Shown piece by piece: positions 53,731 through 61,855 of a DNA stretch of 64,000 nt (position 1 is the stretch's first letter; each line of letters opens with the position of its first letter). A program made the position numbers and the translations under genes. The stretch comes from Sphingomonas sanxanigenens DSM 19645 = NX02. GTDB taxonomy: Bacteria; Pseudomonadota; Alphaproteobacteria; Sphingomonadales; Sphingomonadaceae. The notes under the pieces are model-generated. The model searched no databases. It had not been told where the DNA came from and saw only the letters and a program-made list of their open reading frames with translations. The stretch covers positions 186,001 through 250,000 of the forward strand of contig NZ_CP006644.1 in assembly GCF_000512205.2 (NCBI RefSeq), written 5' to 3'.

Positions 53731-53764
53731 GCGGCGGGACGGCGCAGCCTGCCCGCCCCGCCGC
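53731..53764 (+). terminator. hairpin after the hydrolase gene
   Basis: GCGGCGGG at 53731-53738 pairs with CCCGCCGC at 53757-53764 (8-bp GC stem, 18-nt loop), just past the stop. Likely terminator; no U-tract. Confidence 0.35.
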
Positions 53765-53808
53765 GCATCGACCCCCCGCGGCCGCGGCCGCACTCAAAGA
53801 GAGCGATC

Positions 53809-54288
53809 ATGACACAACGCCTGGACACCTCGAAGACGAGCCCGGAAATCTTCAAGAAGATGGTCGACGTCTCGATGGCGGTGAAGCATGGCAGCGTCGA
53901 GCCCGCCATCCTCCACCTCGCCGAGATCCGTGCCTCGCAGATCAACGGCTGCGCCTATTGCCTGGACATGCACATCAAGGAGGCCCGGATCGGCGGCGAG
54001 CGCGAGCTGCGCATCCATCATCTCCCTGCATGGCGCGAATCGCCGCTGTTCGACGCGCGCGAGCGCGCCGCGCTGGCGTGGACGGAGCTGTTGACGAACC
54101 TGCCGGCCGAAGGGGTGCCGGATGACGCCTTCGCCGCGGCGCGCGCCGAATTTTCCGAGCAGGAACTCGTCGACCTGACCTTCCAGATCATGGTCATCAA
54201 TGCCTGGAATCGCCATTCGATCGCGTTTTCGTTCGTGCCGGGTTCGACCGACAAGCTCTACGGGCTCGACAAGGCGAACCTGTCCTGA
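53809..54288 (+). CDS. carboxymuconolactone decarboxylase / AhpD-like protein
   Basis: 159 aa. The AhpD core is RASQINGCAYCLDMHIKEAR, with redox Cys pair CAYC and the proton-relay His four residues on. Then ERAALAWTELLTNL and FQIMVINAWNRHSIAF. AhpD-like proteins act as thiol peroxidases or peroxidase reductants. It lies 86 nt after the haloperoxidase-like gene. Confidence 0.92.
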   Translation: MTQRLDTSKTSPEIFKKMVDVSMAVKHGSVEPAILHLAEIRASQINGCAYCLDMHIKEARIGGERELRIHHLPAWRESPLFDARERAALAWTELLTNLPAEGVPDDAFAAARAEFSEQELVDLTFQIMVINAWNRHSIAFSFVPGSTDKLYGLDKANLS

Positions 54289-54549
54289 CCGGCTGGGCGG
54301 CGGTGACCGTTCGGCCCACCGCCCCCGTGAGGCACAGCCGCCGCCATTCGGCGTGACGGGACGCTGCGGCTCGCGATCGGCGCGGCCGCAGCGGTCTCCG
54401 GCCGGCAGACCGCCGCGCCGTGGCCGGGACCATATATGCGTGCTGCGTTTCCGTGGTTTCATGCTAGTGGAGACCACCGGCGGCCAAATCCGAGCTGCGC
54501 CCGGTTGAGAGATCCGACATGCTCTCGCTCGCTCCAGCAGGAGCGCCCT
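54289..54549. other. 261-nt gap, no gene recognised
   Basis: Only Arg/Pro-rich open frames without ribosome sites. Probably carries the promoter of the small ORF group starting at 54550. Confidence 0.35.
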
Positions 54550-54723
54550 GTGGACGACCCCAGCTATCTGCATCACCGCCAGCGCATGGCGCTGGCTCTC
54601 GCCGGCGCGGCATCCGACTGCTGCAGTCGTGCGTCGCACGCCGCGATGGCCCGCGCTTATGGCGTGCGGATCGACGCCGTCGATTATGAGCCGGAAGGCG
54701 ACGGCCTGTCGGCAGCGCGTTGA
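54550..54723 (+). CDS. small protein of unknown function, first of three coupled ORFs
   Basis: 57 aa, GTG start at 54550 after AGGAG. Sequence is helical and Ala-rich (RQRMALALAGAASDCCSRAS, HAAMARAYGVRIDAV) with an adjacent Cys pair. No signal peptide or family. The next ORF starts in its stop (TTGA). Ribosome site and coupling favour a real gene. Confidence 0.5.
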   Translation: MDDPSYLHHRQRMALALAGAASDCCSRASHAAMARAYGVRIDAVDYEPEGDGLSAAR

Positions 54724-54914
54724 GGGCACCCGGCTCCAGCGCCTGGTTCGAGCAGGATCAGGCGATGCTGCGGCGCCGCGTCAGCGAAAGCCTCGAGGCG
54801 GCGGAGCGTGCCGGAACGCCTGAGGATGCCGAGCGCCACCGCGGTTTCGCACGACTTTACGAACATGCCCTGCAATCCTCGATCGCGGCCGAGAGCAAAT
54901 CATGTCAGGCCTGA
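54720..54914 (+). CDS. small helical protein of unknown function
   Basis: 64 aa from a TTG overlapping the previous stop; an ATG at 54765 is another option. Predicted one or two amphipathic helices (QAMLRRRVSESLEAAERAGT, PEDAERHRGFARLYEHALQS). No family recognised. Its end overlaps the next ORF by 13 nt. Confidence 0.45.
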   Translation: MRAPGSSAWFEQDQAMLRRRVSESLEAAERAGTPEDAERHRGFARLYEHALQSSIAAESKSCQA

Positions 54915-55117
54915 TGTGCGCCGCCTTCGGCCACCGGGCGGACCGCGGACGCGCGGCGCATGACGGCCGGGACTATTGGTCGAAATGCCGCTGGTGCGGG
55001 AAGCCGCTGATCAGAAGCATGACCGGGTGGCGCGCCGGTGGGGAAACCGAAAGCGACGCGCACCGGCAATTGATGGATGACCGGGATCGCCACCGCACGG
55101 ACGCGGGGCTGGACTGA
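54902..55117 (+). CDS. small protein with a CxxC zinc-ribbon-like motif
   Basis: 71 aa. MSGLMCAAFGHRADRG precedes YWSKCRWCGKPLIRSM, a CxxC pair that with the early Cys/His could bind zinc. The C-terminal half is charged (RQLMDDRDRHRTDAG). No family recognised. Overlap with the preceding ORF suggests one transcript of three small proteins. Confidence 0.5.
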   Translation: MSGLMCAAFGHRADRGRAAHDGRDYWSKCRWCGKPLIRSMTGWRAGGETESDAHRQLMDDRDRHRTDAGLD

Positions 55118-55257
55118 CCGGCGGCATCGCTGGCCCGCGCCGAATCGGGCGCGAGATCGATCATCGGCCCGTCCTTCACTGCGGCCGATCTCGCTGCGAG
55201 GCATGCCGCGGGTGCTGGCCTCAGGGAAGGTGAGACGGAACCGGGCGCCCCGCGATC

Positions 55258-56334
55258 CTAACGGCGCTGCGTGTTCGGGCGACGGCGCGGTGCCGCATCC
55301 GATTGGCGGCGGATGAGTTCATACTCCGCGATCACATGCGGATGGCTCACGCGCCCTGCCGGCGCCTTGCGCATGCGAATCTCGCGCACGAGCAGATCCA
55401 CCGCCGTGCGCGACATCTCGATGACCGGCTGGCGGATCGTCGTCAGCTCGGGCCAGATCGTGGTCGCCAGCGCGGTATCGTCGAAGCCGCAGACGGTGAG
55501 GTCGCTCGGCACGTCCAGCCCGCGGCGGTGCGCGATCGCCACCGTCGCCGCGGCCATGTCGTCGTTGGAGGCGAAGATCGCGGAGGGCGGCTGCTTCACG
55601 TCGAGAAGCTGGTCGGCGGCGTCGAGGCCCGATCGGTAGGTGAACAGCCCTTCCACGACCAGTTCGGGGGCATCGGGCAGTTGCATGTCCGCGAGCGCCG
55701 CGCGATAGCCGTCCAGCCGTTCTGCGCTGGCGGTCTGGTTGGGGTTGCCGGTGATGAAGCCGATGCGGACGTGGCCGAGCCGCGCGAGATGACAGGTCAT
55801 GTCATAGGCGGCCTGACGGTCGTCGATGCTGACCGACAGCGCCCAATCCGGCGCGCGGCCGGTCGCCACCGCGACCACGGGAATGCCGCGGCCTTCGAGC
55901 GCGGCGAGCACGGGCGGCGAGTCGCTGAGCGGCGGCGGCAGCACGATGCCGTCGATGCGGCCGCGCAGCAGATGCTCGATCGCCGCGGCCTCGCTGCCAT
56001 CCTCGTCGCACTTCTCGACGACGAGCTGGACATTGGCGCGGCTCGCCTGATCCAGGCTGCCGACCAGGAAGGCGCTGAGATAGGCGAAGGACGGGTTGGA
56101 ATGGAGCAGGCCGATGCGGATCTCCTCGCCCCCGGCGAGGGTGCGGGCGGCGACGCTGGGCGCATAGTTGAGCGCGGCGATCGCTTCCTCGACCCGGCGT
56201 TTGGTCTCCTCGCGCACATTGCCCTCGGCATTGATGACGCGACTGACCGTCATCGGCGAGACGCCGGCGCGTGCTGCCACATCGCTGATCGTGGGCGCAT
56301 TGCGCTGGCGGCGGGATCCCCTGCTTTCTTTCAT
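55258..56334 (-). CDS. LacI family transcriptional regulator
   Basis: 358 aa from the ATG at 56334 (AAGGAT 5 nt upstream). HTH ISDVAARAGVSPMTVSRVIN (about residues 16-35), then the hinge YAPSVAARTLAG and a periplasmic-binding-type sugar-binding domain (RIGLLHSNPSFAYL, DGIVLPPPLSD, FASNDDMAAATV). It heads the plus-strand ThuA gene and lies beside the GH67/GH3 genes, so it probably controls use of xylan or glucuronate sugars. Confidence 0.93.
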   Translation of the reverse strand: MKESRGSRRQRNAPTISDVAARAGVSPMTVSRVINAEGNVREETKRRVEEAIAALNYAPSVAARTLAGGEEIRIGLLHSNPSFAYLSAFLVGSLDQASRANVQLVVEKCDEDGSEAAAIEHLLRGRIDGIVLPPPLSDSPPVLAALEGRGIPVVAVATGRAPDWALSVSIDDRQAAYDMTCHLARLGHVRIGFITGNPNQTASAERLDGYRAALADMQLPDAPELVVEGLFTYRSGLDAADQLLDVKQPPSAIFASNDDMAAATVAIAHRRGLDVPSDLTVCGFDDTALATTIWPELTTIRQPVIEMSRTAVDLLVREIRMRKAPAGRVSHPHVIAEYELIRRQSDAAPRRRPNTQRR

Positions 56335-56350
56335 GTTTATCCTTTCGCTA

Positions 56351-56368
56351 CACTCGTTACGGCGAGTG
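56351..56368. promoter_or_regulatory. inverted repeat in the LacI/ThuA divergent promoter
   Basis: CACTCG-TTACGG-CGAGTG, perfect 6-bp arms, 17 nt from the LacI ATG and 32 nt from the ThuA ATG. Possible operator. Confidence 0.35.
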
Positions 56369-56399
56369 CACGCCCGTGGGCAAGATCAGGAGAGAGATG

Positions 56400-57209
56400 A
56401 TGTTAGCGATAATCCTGGCGTTGGCAGCAGCGGTACAGCCGGCGCCACCGCCCCGAGATCCCAAATCCTGGCCGACGCCGGTGATGGACAGCACGCCGCC
56501 GGCGATCCCGCAGCTGCGGCGGGGTGCGGTGCTGGTGCTTTCGAAGACCAACGGGTTCAGGAACGAAGAACAGATCGTTGCGGCCAATGTCGCGATCGAA
56601 CAGATCGCGAAGGAAGTCGGTCGGGACGCGTTCGTCACCGAAAATGCCGCGGTGATGAACCCCAGCGATCTGACGCGCTTTTCCGTGATCGTACTGAATT
56701 CGGCGAGCGGCAATCTCTTCACCGAACCGCAACGCGCGGCGTTTCGCGATTGGGTCGAACGCGGCGGCGGCGTGGTATTGCTCCACGGTGCCGGAGACGG
56801 CAGCCACGAATGGCCCTGGTTCGGTGACTCGTTGCTCGATGCGCGCTTCATCGGCCACACCGCCCAACCGGAGCAATTCCAGGAGGCGCGCATCGACGTG
56901 GTCGAACCCGACCATCCGGTGATGCGCGGCGTGCCGCGGCGGTGGGAGCGGGTCGAGGAATGGTATTCGTTCGACAAGCTGCCGCAGGGCAACGGCACCC
57001 GCATCCTCGCGACGGTCGACGAATCGACCTACAAACTGCCCGAGCGGCTGGTGATGGGGCGCGTCCACCCGATGGTATGGACACGCTGCGTCGCCAAGGG
57101 GCGTTCCGTCTTCTCGGCGCTCGGGCACCATGGTTCGGCTTATGCCGAGCCGGCGCATCGGCGGCTGATCGGCAATGCGATCGAGTGGGCCGCAGGGAAG
57201 AACTGTTGA
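56400..57209 (+). CDS. ThuA-domain protein, exported
   Basis: 269 aa from the ATG at 56400, 7 nt after AGGAG (a second ATG is at 56397). Short signal (MLAIILALAAAVQPAP). ThuA glutamine-amidotransferase-like fold: RRGAVLVLSKTNGFRNEEQI, VIVLNSASGN, GGGVVLLHGAGDGSHEWPWF, HPVMRGVP, and a C-terminal GHHGSAYAEPAHRRL. ThuA-like proteins act in sugar (trehalose or xyloside) utilisation; the enzyme activity is not settled. Divergent from lacI, convergent with the glucuronidase. Confidence 0.88.
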   Translation: MLAIILALAAAVQPAPPPRDPKSWPTPVMDSTPPAIPQLRRGAVLVLSKTNGFRNEEQIVAANVAIEQIAKEVGRDAFVTENAAVMNPSDLTRFSVIVLNSASGNLFTEPQRAAFRDWVERGGGVVLLHGAGDGSHEWPWFGDSLLDARFIGHTAQPEQFQEARIDVVEPDHPVMRGVPRRWERVEEWYSFDKLPQGNGTRILATVDESTYKLPERLVMGRVHPMVWTRCVAKGRSVFSALGHHGSAYAEPAHRRLIGNAIEWAAGKNC

Positions 57210-57214
57210 GCGCC

Positions 57215-57253
57215 GACGTTCCTCCCCGGCGCCGCGCGCCGCGGAGGAACGTC
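57215..57253. terminator. strong bidirectional terminator between thuA-like and GH67 genes
   Basis: Perfect 11-bp stem GACGTTCCTCC (57215-57225) with GGAGGAACGTC (57243-57253), 17-nt GC loop, in a 58-nt space between convergent genes. Confidence 0.7.
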
Positions 57254-57267
57254 GTCGGCTTATGGCG

Positions 57268-59370
57268 TTATTGCGGATTGCCCGGTGGATAGGGAAAGCG
57301 CTGCGCCTTGTACCATTCCAGGTCATGCGCCGGTGCCGCCACGCCCGCCGGCAGCGCGCGGCCGTTGACCGACATCCAGTAGGCGAGGCTCGCGTCGCGC
57401 CACCAGCGTGCCTCGCGTTCCTGCACGGCCAGATAGGTCGCGGTCTTCTGCCAGCGTTCGGCGTCGACCAAGGGCTTGAGGCCATCCCATTGCCGGCGCA
57501 TGTCGGCGACGGTGGCGACGCCGCGGTCGTAGCGGTGGACCAGTTCCTCCCACAGCGAGCGGCCCGACTGCGTCTTCCAGTCCCATGACAGGTGGTGGAA
57601 CCACAGCAGGTCGCGCTCGGGCGTCGTCTTCGGATCGGCGAACAGCGTCGCCACCGCGGGCGCATATTGCGCGACGCCGTTGCTGCCGGTCTTCGTCCGG
57701 TCGAAGCCGATGCCCTGCCGGTCGGCGCGGTGATAATAGACCGGGTTCCACTCCGGGCGCTTGAGGTCCGAGACCCAGGGGGCCGGGCCGTAATGATGGC
57801 CGGTGCCCATCAGATGGGCGAGGCCGAGCGGGCCGGTATAATCGACCACCGCCTCGCGCGACGCCATCATCATGCCGACCGCGGGCTCCACGACGCGCGG
57901 GTCGGTGCCGAAGGTCTGCTGCGCCCATTCGCGGGCGATGGCCTCGGCAGACAGCGCCGGATCCCAGGCGAGGCGGCCGAACGCGTACCAATTGGCCTGG
58001 TTGAAGCTCGATCCCGACCAGTCCCGGTCGCGCCCGATATTGGCGACGCCGGCGATGCCGGTCAGCGTGTGGCCCTCGAGCGCGCCCTCGACCACCTTGG
58101 CCACGGTCGATCCCTTGCCGCGGACCCGGGTGTCGGCAGCCAACGTCTCCTCGAACAGCGGGCCGAGATAGGCGAGGTGGGTGGCGAAGCCGAGATATTC
58201 CTTGGTGATCTGGAATTCCATCATCAGCGGCGTCTTCGGCATCGCCCCGAACAGCGGATGGAAGGGCTCGCGCGGCTGGAAATCGATCGCGCCATTCTTC
58301 ACCTGCACCAGCACATTGTCGGCGAACGTGCCGTCCAGCGGCTTGAATTCGGTATAGGCCTGCTTCGCGCGATCGTCGGGATCGGTGTCGGCATAGACGA
58401 AGGCGCGCCACATCACGATGCCGCCATGCGGCGCGACGGCGGCGGCGAGCATGTTGGCGCCTTCGGCATGCGTCGCGCCATAGTCGCGGGGGCCTGGCTG
58501 CCCCTCGCTGTTGGCCTTCACCAGGAAACCACCGAAATCGGGGATCGTGCGATAGATCTCGTCGGCCTTGGCCTTCCACCACGCCGCGACGTCGGGATCG
58601 CGCGGATCGGCGGTTTTCAGCCCGCCCAGTTCGATCGGTGCGGAGAAGCGCGCCGACAGATAGACCCGGATGCCATAGGGGCGGAAGACGTCCGCGAGCG
58701 CGGCCGCCTTGGCGACATAGGGCGCTGTCAGGCTCTCCGCCTTGGCGTTGACGTTGTTGAGGACGGTGCCGTTGATTCCCAGCGACGCATTGGCGCGGGC
58801 ATAGTCTGCGTAGCGCGGATCCTTGAAGTCGGGCAGCGTCCACCAGTCCCACAGCGATTGGCCGGCATAGCCGCGCTCCACCACGCCATCGAGATTGTCC
58901 CAATGGTTGAGCACGCGCAGCTTGATCTTCGGCGCTGAGCGCAGCGCGACATCGGCGGCGGTGCCGCCGGTACCGAGATGGCGGAGCAGCGCGAAGGCGC
59001 CGTAGAGCACGCCGACATCGGTGTTGCCGGTGACCAGCACGACCGGCCGGCCGGCGAGGGTCACGCGGCGGACGAGATAGCCTTCGGGGCCCAGTTCGGC
59101 GGTGGGCAGCCTGAGCGCCGCCACCGCGGCGTCGGTGGCGGCGGCGATCACCACGGGGCCTGCATCGCCGGTCAGACCATGCCGCAGTTCCGCTGCGGCG
59201 ACCGCCAGGGTCGGCGATCCGCCGCGCACATCTATCTGTGCACCAGCGGGCGCGTCGTAGCGCATCCACAGACGGTAGCCGTCCTCGGCGCGCGCGGCGG
59301 TTCCGGGTGTCAGCGTCGCCATGCCGGCGAGCATCGTCGCCAAGGTTCGCAGATGATGCCGCCTGGTCAT
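57268..59370 (-). CDS. alpha-glucuronidase, GH67
   Basis: 700 aa from the ATG at 59370 (AGAGGA 6 nt upstream); ATG 59385 is less favoured. Signal peptide to about residue 28 (TLTPGTAARA). GH67 features: VLNHWDNLDGVVERGYAGQS, TVLNNVNAKAE, and DFGGFLVKANSEGQPGPRDY with the acid/base Glu (about residue 300), then FVYADTDPDDRAKQAY and PLMMEFQITKEYLGF for the other carboxylates. It removes 4-O-methylglucuronic acid from the ends of xylo-oligosaccharides. Periplasmic. Divergent from the GH3 pair. Confidence 0.95.
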   Translation of the reverse strand: MTRRHHLRTLATMLAGMATLTPGTAARAEDGYRLWMRYDAPAGAQIDVRGGSPTLAVAAAELRHGLTGDAGPVVIAAATDAAVAALRLPTAELGPEGYLVRRVTLAGRPVVLVTGNTDVGVLYGAFALLRHLGTGGTAADVALRSAPKIKLRVLNHWDNLDGVVERGYAGQSLWDWWTLPDFKDPRYADYARANASLGINGTVLNNVNAKAESLTAPYVAKAAALADVFRPYGIRVYLSARFSAPIELGGLKTADPRDPDVAAWWKAKADEIYRTIPDFGGFLVKANSEGQPGPRDYGATHAEGANMLAAAVAPHGGIVMWRAFVYADTDPDDRAKQAYTEFKPLDGTFADNVLVQVKNGAIDFQPREPFHPLFGAMPKTPLMMEFQITKEYLGFATHLAYLGPLFEETLAADTRVRGKGSTVAKVVEGALEGHTLTGIAGVANIGRDRDWSGSSFNQANWYAFGRLAWDPALSAEAIAREWAQQTFGTDPRVVEPAVGMMMASREAVVDYTGPLGLAHLMGTGHHYGPAPWVSDLKRPEWNPVYYHRADRQGIGFDRTKTGSNGVAQYAPAVATLFADPKTTPERDLLWFHHLSWDWKTQSGRSLWEELVHRYDRGVATVADMRRQWDGLKPLVDAERWQKTATYLAVQEREARWWRDASLAYWMSVNGRALPAGVAAPAHDLEWYKAQRFPYPPGNPQ

Positions 59371-59427
59371 ACCGTTCCTCTCCATCATTCTTTTGGCGCG
59401 GTTGACAACCGCGTCCGGTCTCGCGCA

Positions 59428-59441
59428 TGTTACCGCTATCA
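59428..59441. promoter_or_regulatory. candidate LacI-type operator
   Basis: TGTTACCGCTATCA, an imperfect palindrome close to the TGTTAGCGCTAACA form I associate with LacI-type xylose regulators in alphaproteobacteria, in the divergent GH67/GH3 promoter. A good candidate site for the LacI protein encoded at 55258. Confidence 0.55.
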
Positions 59442-59482
59442 AGAGCGTATGCAAGCGCGGGATCGAAGGCAGGAGGGGTGTT

Positions 59483-61855
59483 TTGAACCGCATCGTCGCA
59501 ACCCTGGCGCTTGCCGCTGCGCTGCCTGCGATATCGGCGGTCGCGTCGCCGGTGGGCGCCCAGGCGGTCAAATCCTCCGCTCTCGCGCCTTACCGCGACG
59601 CCGGTCTGCCGGTGGAGCAGCGCGTCGACGATCTGCTCGCGCGGATGACCCTGCCGGAAAAGATCGCGCAGATCCTGTGCATCTGGGACGGCAAGGTCGG
59701 GATTCTGGACGACCGGCTGCAGCTCGATCCTGCGAAGCTGCGCGCGCGCTTTCCCAACGGCCTCGGCCAGTTCGCCCGCCCGTCCGATGCGAAAGGGTCG
59801 GGGTCGCCGCGGCTGGTGCCCGGCCGCGATCCGCGCCAGACGGTGGCGCTGGTCAACGCGCTGCAGCGCTGGGCGGTCACCGAGACGCGCCTGGGCATTC
59901 CGATCCTGTTCCATGAGGAGGGGCTGCACGGCTATGCCGCGCTCGGCGCCACCAGCTTCCCGCAGGCGATCGCGCTGGCGTCCACCTGGGATCCGGATCT
60001 GATCCGGCAGGTCAACGAGGTCATCGCCCGGGAGGTCTCGGCCCGCGGCGTCAGCCTCGTCCTTTCCCCGGTGGTCGATGTCGCGCGCGATCCGCGCTGG
60101 GGCCGCATCGAGGAGACGTTCGGCGAGGATCCCTATCTGGTCGGCGAGATGGGGGTCGCCGCGGTCGAGGGGCTGCAGGGGCCCGGCCGCGCGCGGGTGC
60201 TGCAAAAGGGCAGGGTGTTCGCCACGCTCAAGCATCTGACCGGCCATGGCCAGCCCGAAAGCGGCACCAATATCGGCCCGGCGCCGCTCTCCGAACGCGA
60301 ATTGCGCGAGCGCTTCTTCCCGCCCTTCGAGCAGGTCGTCACCCGCACCGGGATCGAGGCGGTGATGGCCTCCTACAACGAGATCGACGGCGTCCCCAGC
60401 CATGCCAACCCATGGCTGCTGCAGGATGTGCTGCGCGGCGAATGGGGGTTCCGCGGCGCGGTGATGAGCGACTATGCCGCGATCGACCAGCTCCAGAGCC
60501 TCCACCACATCGCCGCGTCGCTCGACGAGGCGGCGGTTCGCGCGCTCGATGCCGGCGTCGACAGCGATCTGCCCGAGGGCCTGTCCTACGCCACGCTGGA
60601 AAAGGCGGTGCGCGATGGACGGGTGAGCGAGGCCGCGGTCGATCGCGCGGTGCGCCGGATGCTGGAGCTCAAGTTCCGCGCCGGGCTGTTCGAGCGGCCC
60701 TATGCGGATGCGGCGAAGGCGGTGGCCGACACCAACACCCCGGCGGCGCGCGCGCTGGCGCGCAAGGCGGCCGAACGCTCGATCATCCTGCTAAAGAACA
60801 ACGGCATGCTGCCGCTGGCCGAAGGCGGCACGATCGCGGTGATCGGCCCCAACGCCGGCGTCGCGCGGCTCGGCGGCTATTATGGCCAGCCGCCGAAGAC
60901 GGTGTCGATCCTGGAAGGGCTGCGCACGAAGCTCGGCGGGCGCACCCGCCTGCTGTTCGCCGAGGGCGTGAAGATCACCGAGAATGACGATTGGTGGGCG
61001 GACGAGGTGACGCTCGCCGATCCCGCGCAGAACCGCCGGCTTATCGCTCAGGCGGTGGAGGTCGCGCGCGGTGCCGACAGGATCGTCCTCGCGCTCGGCG
61101 ACACCGAACAGACCAGCCGCGAGGGGTGGGCCAGCACGCATCTGGGCGACCGCACCAGCCTCGATCTGGTCGGCCAGCAGCAGGAGCTGTTCGATGCGCT
61201 GAAGGCGCTGGGCAAGCCGATCGCGGTGGTGCTGATCAACGGCCGCCCCGCCTCGACGGTGAAGATCGCCGAGCAGGCCGATGCGCTCGTCGAGGGCTGG
61301 TATCCGGGCGAGCAGGGCGGCAGCGCGATGGCGGACGTGCTGTTCGGCACCGTCAACCCGGGCGGAAAACTGCCGGTCACCGTGCCCCGCAACGTCGGCC
61401 AACTGCCGCTGACCTACGATCGCAAGCCTTCTTCGGGTCGGGGTTATCTGTTCGACAGCACGGAGCCCTTGTTTCCCTTCGGCTGGGGGCTGAGCTATAC
61501 CAGCTTCGCGTTGTCGTCGCCGCGCCTGTCGGCTTCCAGTATCCGCCCCGGCGGCAGCGTCACCGTTTCGGTCGATGTCGCCAACACGGGGAACCGCGCT
61601 GGCGACGAAACGGTGCAGCTCTATGTTCGCGACAAGCAATCGTCGGTCACCCGCCCATTGAAGGAGCTGAAGGGCTTCAAGCGCGTGACCTTGGCACCGG
61701 GCGAGACGCGCACGGTGACGCTGACCATCGGCCCGGAGCATCTGCGCATGTGGAACGACCGGATGGAACGCGTGGTGGAACCCGGGGAGTTCGAGATCAT
61801 GACCGGCGCCAACTCGATGGCCCTCGAGGCTGCAACGCTCACGGTGACGCAATGA
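59483..61855 (+). CDS. GH3 beta-xylosidase/beta-glucosidase, exported
   Basis: 790 aa, TTG start at 59483, 6 nt after AGGAGG; an upstream ATG-like start at 59393 lacks a ribosome site. Signal peptide to about residue 27 (PAISAVASPVGAQA). GH3 N-domain with KHLTGHGQPESG and nucleophile Asp in GAVMSDYAAIDQL (about residue 330). C-domain RSIILLKNNGMLPLAEGG, then a fibronectin-III-like end (VANTGNRAGDETVQLYVRDK). Trims xylo-oligosaccharides or glucosides. Overlaps the next GH3 gene by 4 nt. Confidence 0.93.
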   Translation: MNRIVATLALAAALPAISAVASPVGAQAVKSSALAPYRDAGLPVEQRVDDLLARMTLPEKIAQILCIWDGKVGILDDRLQLDPAKLRARFPNGLGQFARPSDAKGSGSPRLVPGRDPRQTVALVNALQRWAVTETRLGIPILFHEEGLHGYAALGATSFPQAIALASTWDPDLIRQVNEVIAREVSARGVSLVLSPVVDVARDPRWGRIEETFGEDPYLVGEMGVAAVEGLQGPGRARVLQKGRVFATLKHLTGHGQPESGTNIGPAPLSERELRERFFPPFEQVVTRTGIEAVMASYNEIDGVPSHANPWLLQDVLRGEWGFRGAVMSDYAAIDQLQSLHHIAASLDEAAVRALDAGVDSDLPEGLSYATLEKAVRDGRVSEAAVDRAVRRMLELKFRAGLFERPYADAAKAVADTNTPAARALARKAAERSIILLKNNGMLPLAEGGTIAVIGPNAGVARLGGYYGQPPKTVSILEGLRTKLGGRTRLLFAEGVKITENDDWWADEVTLADPAQNRRLIAQAVEVARGADRIVLALGDTEQTSREGWASTHLGDRTSLDLVGQQQELFDALKALGKPIAVVLINGRPASTVKIAEQADALVEGWYPGEQGGSAMADVLFGTVNPGGKLPVTVPRNVGQLPLTYDRKPSSGRGYLFDSTEPLFPFGWGLSYTSFALSSPRLSASSIRPGGSVTVSVDVANTGNRAGDETVQLYVRDKQSSVTRPLKELKGFKRVTLAPGETRTVTLTIGPEHLRMWNDRMERVVEPGEFEIMTGANSMALEAATLTVTQ

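Noticed and set aside
57323-60508. A 1061-codon minus-strand open frame over the GH67 and GH3 genes
   Set aside because: Composition is Arg/Ala/Gly-rich with no motif; the GH67 frame on the same strand explains the region.
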